A DNA stretch of 64,000 nt from NCBI GenBank assembly GCA_034766995.1, contig CM068320.1:8447001-8511000 (forward strand), in the 5' to 3' direction. This document shows positions 62,873 to 64,000 of this stretch, one piece after another. A model generated the notes under the pieces. It was given only the letters and a program-made list of their open reading frames with translations. It did no database searches and was not told the DNA's origin. This DNA comes from Acanthacorydalis orientalis. Its lineage: Eukaryota > Arthropoda > Insecta > Megaloptera > Corydalidae. Numbering within the stretch: position 1 is the first letter of the stretch; each line of letters opens with the position of its first letter. Position numbers and translations under genes: made by a program.

Positions 62873-63510
62873 GAACGAGGTTCACCTTCTGTGGGTACCG
62901 GGTCATATGGCGGAACGAAATAGCGGACAGACTGGCCTCATTAGGAGTTAGGTCCGTAGTGGAGGGGCCAGAGCCCTTCGTATGGCTAGCGAGATGCTGG
63001 GCCAAGGGCGCCATTCGGGAGTGGGTCGAGTCAGAACACTCAGAATGGTGGCTAAAGATTGACGGTTGTCGTCAATCCCGGGTACTCTTAGGGCAGGCCC
63101 TAAATAAGGACTGGACCAAGAGAGATGAGAATCTATACAAGTGGCAGATCCTTTTCCTGGTTCCTGGTGCGAATTGTCACCGGACACGGGAGATTAAGGT
63201 ACCACGAACATATACAAGGCCGAAGGACAGACTGGAAGTGTAGATGGTGTGGAGGGGGGCAACGAGACCCCTCGCGACTCCTCGCGGAATGTGCGGCATG
63301 GGTCAATTTAAGGCGACGATGGTTTGGGGAGTTTTTCCTCACCGTAGCCGAACTAGGGTCTATAAACTCGGGCAGGCTGATAGGCTTCTGGAAGGAAGCG
63401 AGACTTCCCGAGTAGCTTTGATCAAGTCGAGGGAAGGCATAATGGACCTCAAGGCTAAGTGCCGGAAGGCAATATAGCTTCTTCCCCCCTCATACATAAT
63501 CTAACCTAAC
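62870..63510 (+). pseudogene. LINE 3' fragment: RNase H tail and zinc-knuckle C-terminus
   Basis: A markedly G+C-rich, 5'-truncated non-LTR retrotransposon. It opens with the last RNase H motif, EVHLLWVPGHM, followed in another frame by a DRLASLGVRS-like phrase. It continues WLARCWAKGAIREWVESEHS, WWLKIDGCRQSRVLLGQALN, RIVTGHGRLRYHEHIQG and DWKCRWCGGG, and ends LLAECAAWVNLRRRWFGEFF and GFWKEARLPE (stop near 63413). The CRWCG...HLLAEC-type cysteine/histidine cluster after RNase H is typical of insect LINEs of the Jockey/I/R1 groups. Frameshifts split it into three frames. It ends with TAATCTAACCTAACCTATATA and no poly(A). Confidence 0.75.
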
Positions 63511-63745
63511 CTATATATACATATATTTATATACTAGGGAGCTTCGCCCCCTGTTTGATACGATCATCAACCCCAGGGCTTGCTGCGTTCGCCCACTTGT
63601 CAGTTATAAGCCTATACATGTAACCGAATAAAACAAATATATTTTTTAATCATTATTACAGATAGATTGCAACGTTGCATGAGATAAACATATTTGGATA
63701 TCATGAAACCTCGACATCTTCGAAAACTTTTTTGTAGATAATTTT

Positions 63746-63749
<4 letters not shown>
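63511..63749. other. Non-coding spacer with small GC hairpin
   Basis: AGGGAGCTTCGCCCCCT at about 63536-63552 can fold as a short stem with a CTTCG loop. Its origin is unknown; it may belong to the LINE 3' end or to another element. Confidence 0.35.

Positions 63750-63780
<31 letters not shown>
63750..63780. repeat. (TA)n microsatellite
   Basis: About fifteen TA units directly before the next mariner. Confidence 0.95.
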
Positions 63781-63781
<1 letters not shown>

Positions 63782-64000
63782 CAGGTGGGCTGAAAAGTTC
63801 GTAGGCTGACACATAGATGGCGCTACTAGTATCAAATCCATATGATTTTTAGTTAGCCCTAACCTTTAAAAGACGCGTGTATAAATTTGACAGCTGTTGC
63901 ACTATTAGTATCTGAGTTATAGCATTTTTAGTGAAAGAACTTTTGTTACCTTGAAAAAATGGATAAAAAGGAATTTCGTTGTTTAATAAAGCATTGCTTT
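63781..64000 (+). mobile_element. Mariner 5' end, cut by window edge
   Basis: The terminus ACAGGTGGGCTGAAAAGTTC begins right after a TA array. A leader of about 180 bases follows, with ACATAGATGGCGCTACTAG, a phrase seen in insect mariners of the group whose transposase begins MDKKEF. The transposase start is ATG at 63959. Confidence 0.82.
63959..64000 (+). CDS. Mariner transposase, N-terminal 14 codons (partial)
   Basis: MDKKEFRCLIKHCF, the first residues of a mariner transposase, still open at the end of the window. The first helix-turn-helix would follow. Whether the rest is intact cannot be seen. Confidence 0.75.
   Translation, partial: MDKKEFRCLIKHCF

Overview
This window reads as nuclear DNA of an AT-rich arthropod, most likely an insect. 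There is no dense protein-coding layout and no operon or Shine-Dalgarno structure. Instead it holds long AT-rich stretches, about two dozen (TA)n microsatellites, and a mixed load of eukaryotic transposable elements of insect type. I found no complete host gene. The only candidate host exon is a 55-base segment near 33.6 kb with strong splice signals on both sides.

Layout, left to right. 0-7 kb: a mariner deletion derivative, the 3' end of an RTE-type LINE between two (TA)n arrays, and a decayed DD41D (rosa-type) transposon. 9-16 kb: a second rosa copy, a cecropia/mori-like mariner with a lost catalytic residue, and a small hAT MITE with its target duplication. 19-28 kb: a GC-richer block that may be a promoter or first exon, a TTAA-flanked piggyBac-type MITE, a lone hAT end and a decayed piggyBac transposase with matching ends. 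28-35 kb: a dead mariner, a third rosa fragment, a MITE with a TGTA duplication, a GC-rich block followed by the candidate exon, and a second copy of the mariner deletion derivative. 36.1-40.6 kb: a complete copia-type LTR retrotransposon. 41.8-48.2 kb: a near-perfect palindromic MITE inside a (TA)n array, a Mutator-like fragment with terminal inverted repeats, and a chimera of mariner and ZBED-type hAT sequence. 49.7-56.3 kb: a young mariner lacking its DNA-binding domain, a PIF/Harbinger derivative and the third mariner deletion derivative. 60-64 kb: a full-length but inactivated mariner, a 5'-truncated LINE 3' end and the start of another mariner cut by the window edge.

The parts worth most attention are the intact copia element (one 1319-codon frame, identical 208-bp LTRs, 5-bp target duplication), the mariner deletion family with a shared breakpoint, the mariner with intact catalytic triad but no DNA-binding domain, the candidate recursive-splice exon at 33582-33636, and the repeated abutment of transposon ends on (TA)n arrays. 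I did not find a clear novel cellular system. Most signal here is mobile-element biology. Family assignments come from recognising protein motifs and termini by eye and have not been checked by database search.
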